Part shown: piece by piece, positions 5,292 through 5,923 of the stretch
Layout of the letters: every line of letters begins with the position of its first letter
Position numbering within the stretch: the first letter of the stretch is position 1
From: Bacteroidota bacterium
GTDB lineage: Bacteria; Bacteroidota; Bacteroidia; Bacteroidales; VadinHA17
Reading direction: 5' to 3'
DNA: 5,923 nt
Assembly: GCA_016868515.1 (NCBI GenBank)
Contig: VGGM01000107.1
Coordinates: 1 to 5,923, forward strand
Notes under the pieces: generated by a model
What the model saw: the letters and a program-made list of their open reading frames with translations, nothing else
Databases searched by the model: none
Told to the model about the DNA's origin: nothing
Translations under genes and position numbers: made by a program

Positions 5292-5734
5292 TAACTATTG
5301 ATCAATCCTGTATCCCTGATAATATAGACATCGTAGTCTCCCAGGTATCTGAATCCGGCATTTTTGTAGAGGTTTATCGCTTTTTGATTTGTCTGGTGTA
5401 CCTCCAGCTTAACCTGGTAACCCTTCTCCTTAACGAATGCCAGAGATGCCTTCAGAAGTGGTTTCGACAGTCCCGTTCCCTGGTGCGAAGGGTGGATGGC
5501 GAAGTGGTGCAGATGCATCCTTCGTCCATCGAAAGTTATCCATGATGAACCTATAATATGCTGGTTATCAGCGGTCATGACCAGCAACATTCCCCCCATC
5601 GAAACCGATCTCAGAATAGTATTGTTATCATCGCCCCTGTCGGGTCTTCCCATATCGGTAATCACCCACAGGTTCATCAGTTCAGGGTAGTCAGTTTCAA
5701 GGTAATCCCTGATGGTAAGACCTGTCTCACTCAT
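5291..5734 (-). CDS. GNAT-family N-acetyltransferase
   Basis: A 147-residue protein with the GNAT fold, transferring an acetyl group from acetyl-CoA to an unknown amine. The N-terminal part (LTIRDYLETDYPELMNLW, residues 6-23) is the usual first strand and helix. The acetyl-CoA pyrophosphate-binding loop is visible in motif A: LHHFAIHPSHQGTGLSKPLL (75-94), with Gln85-Gly86-Thr87-Gly88 matching the Q/R-x-x-G-x-G/A pattern. Motif B follows as LEVHQTNQKAINLYKNAGF (110-128), with Asn116, Tyr123 and the closing GF typical of the family. Length is normal for a single-domain GNAT. Its ATG overlaps the end of the NfeD-like gene by 8 bases (ATGAGTGA), implying translational coupling and a shared message. 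Residues 24-45, rich in Asp and Arg (MGRPDRGDDNN), probably line the acceptor site. The substrate, whether a small molecule or a protein, cannot be told from sequence. Confidence 0.93.
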   Translation of the reverse strand: MSETGLTIRDYLETDYPELMNLWVITDMGRPDRGDDNNTILRSVSMGGMLLVMTADNQHIIGSSWITFDGRRMHLHHFAIHPSHQGTGLSKPLLKASLAFVKEKGYQVKLEVHQTNQKAINLYKNAGFRYLGDYDVYIIRDTGLINS

Positions 5735-5923
5735 AACGTTCCACGTAGAGTTGGCCGGTTTCTTGCCTGGTAACCCTTACATTTTCACCTTTCGAAATAA
5801 ATCCTATCTCCGATATTGCATCATAGATATGGGACTCAATCTCGATTTTCCCTGAGGGTCTGAGGTATGTATGAGCGGTGCCGGTTTTCCCTACCATCGA
5901 ACTCTGCATTGTTGTATCAAAGC
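5727..5923 (-). CDS. NfeD-like protein, C-terminal OB-fold domain (partial)
   Basis: The frame is open to the right edge of the window and ends at TGA 5729-5727, giving the last 64 residues of a gene that begins outside. The piece reads as the soluble C-terminal OB-fold of NfeD proteins: MVGKTGTAHTYLRPSGKIEI, then YDAISEIGFISKGENVRVT and a final strand QLYVERYE. The pattern G-x-x-G-x-A-x-T-x-L-R-P-S-G-K followed by F-I-x-K-G-x-x-V-x-V is diagnostic for the family. NfeD proteins are membrane-anchored partners of flotillin/stomatin-type SPFH proteins and are often encoded beside them, so an SPFH gene may lie just beyond the window; that is inference. The membrane segments expected upstream are not in view. 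An ATG at 5909 is internal, not the start. Confidence 0.85.
   Translation of the reverse strand, partial: FDTTMQSSMVGKTGTAHTYLRPSGKIEIESHIYDAISEIGFISKGENVRVTRQETGQLYVERYE

Noticed and set aside
4886..5545. A 219-codon plus-strand open frame
   Set aside because: It runs antisense across the helix-turn-helix gene, its promoter, the repeat and most of the GNAT gene, all of which have better support; the translation shows no recognisable domain.

Overview
The window looks like a chromosomal segment of a Bacteroidota bacterium, probably near Bacteroidales. Three things suggest this. dnaN follows a short C-terminal fragment that resembles Bacteroidota DUF4340 proteins. Clear Shine-Dalgarno sequences are largely absent ahead of the genes. 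There is an exact Bacteroidota-type promoter (TTTG, 20 bases, TAnnTTTG) ahead of a small helix-turn-helix gene. Nothing points to a plasmid, phage, insertion sequence or CRISPR locus; the gene content is ordinary chromosomal.

Left half, plus strand: the end of a DUF4340-like protein, then a 134-base gap with a candidate promoter, then dnaN (the sliding clamp, complete). After dnaN comes a 70-base array of heptamers that reverses polarity in the middle, followed almost directly by a fumarylacetoacetate-hydrolase-family gene whose active-site residues match FAHD1-type acylpyruvate hydrolase/oxaloacetate decarboxylase.

Middle: a 241-base gap separates this gene from a convergent minus-strand gene. 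It holds no convincing gene, but it contains two near-identical palindromes exactly 33 bases apart, which look like a paired operator. The minus-strand gene is a complete group II PLP-dependent amino acid decarboxylase of unknown substrate.

Right half, all minus strand, read right to left: the C-terminal end of an NfeD-like protein overlaps the start of a GNAT acetyltransferase by 8 bases. Next is a 67-base GC-rich repeat element with 11-base direct repeats at its ends, then a strong promoter driving a two-gene unit: an 87-residue helix-turn-helix protein and an HD-domain phosphohydrolase that probably starts at TTG. A GC-rich hairpin with a T-rich tail follows this unit and separates it from the decarboxylase.

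No complete, clearly new multi-gene system is evident. The items most worth a second look are the twin palindromes in the convergent gap, the polarity-switching heptamer array, the GC-rich repeat at 5225-5291, and the uncharacterised helix-turn-helix/HD pair.
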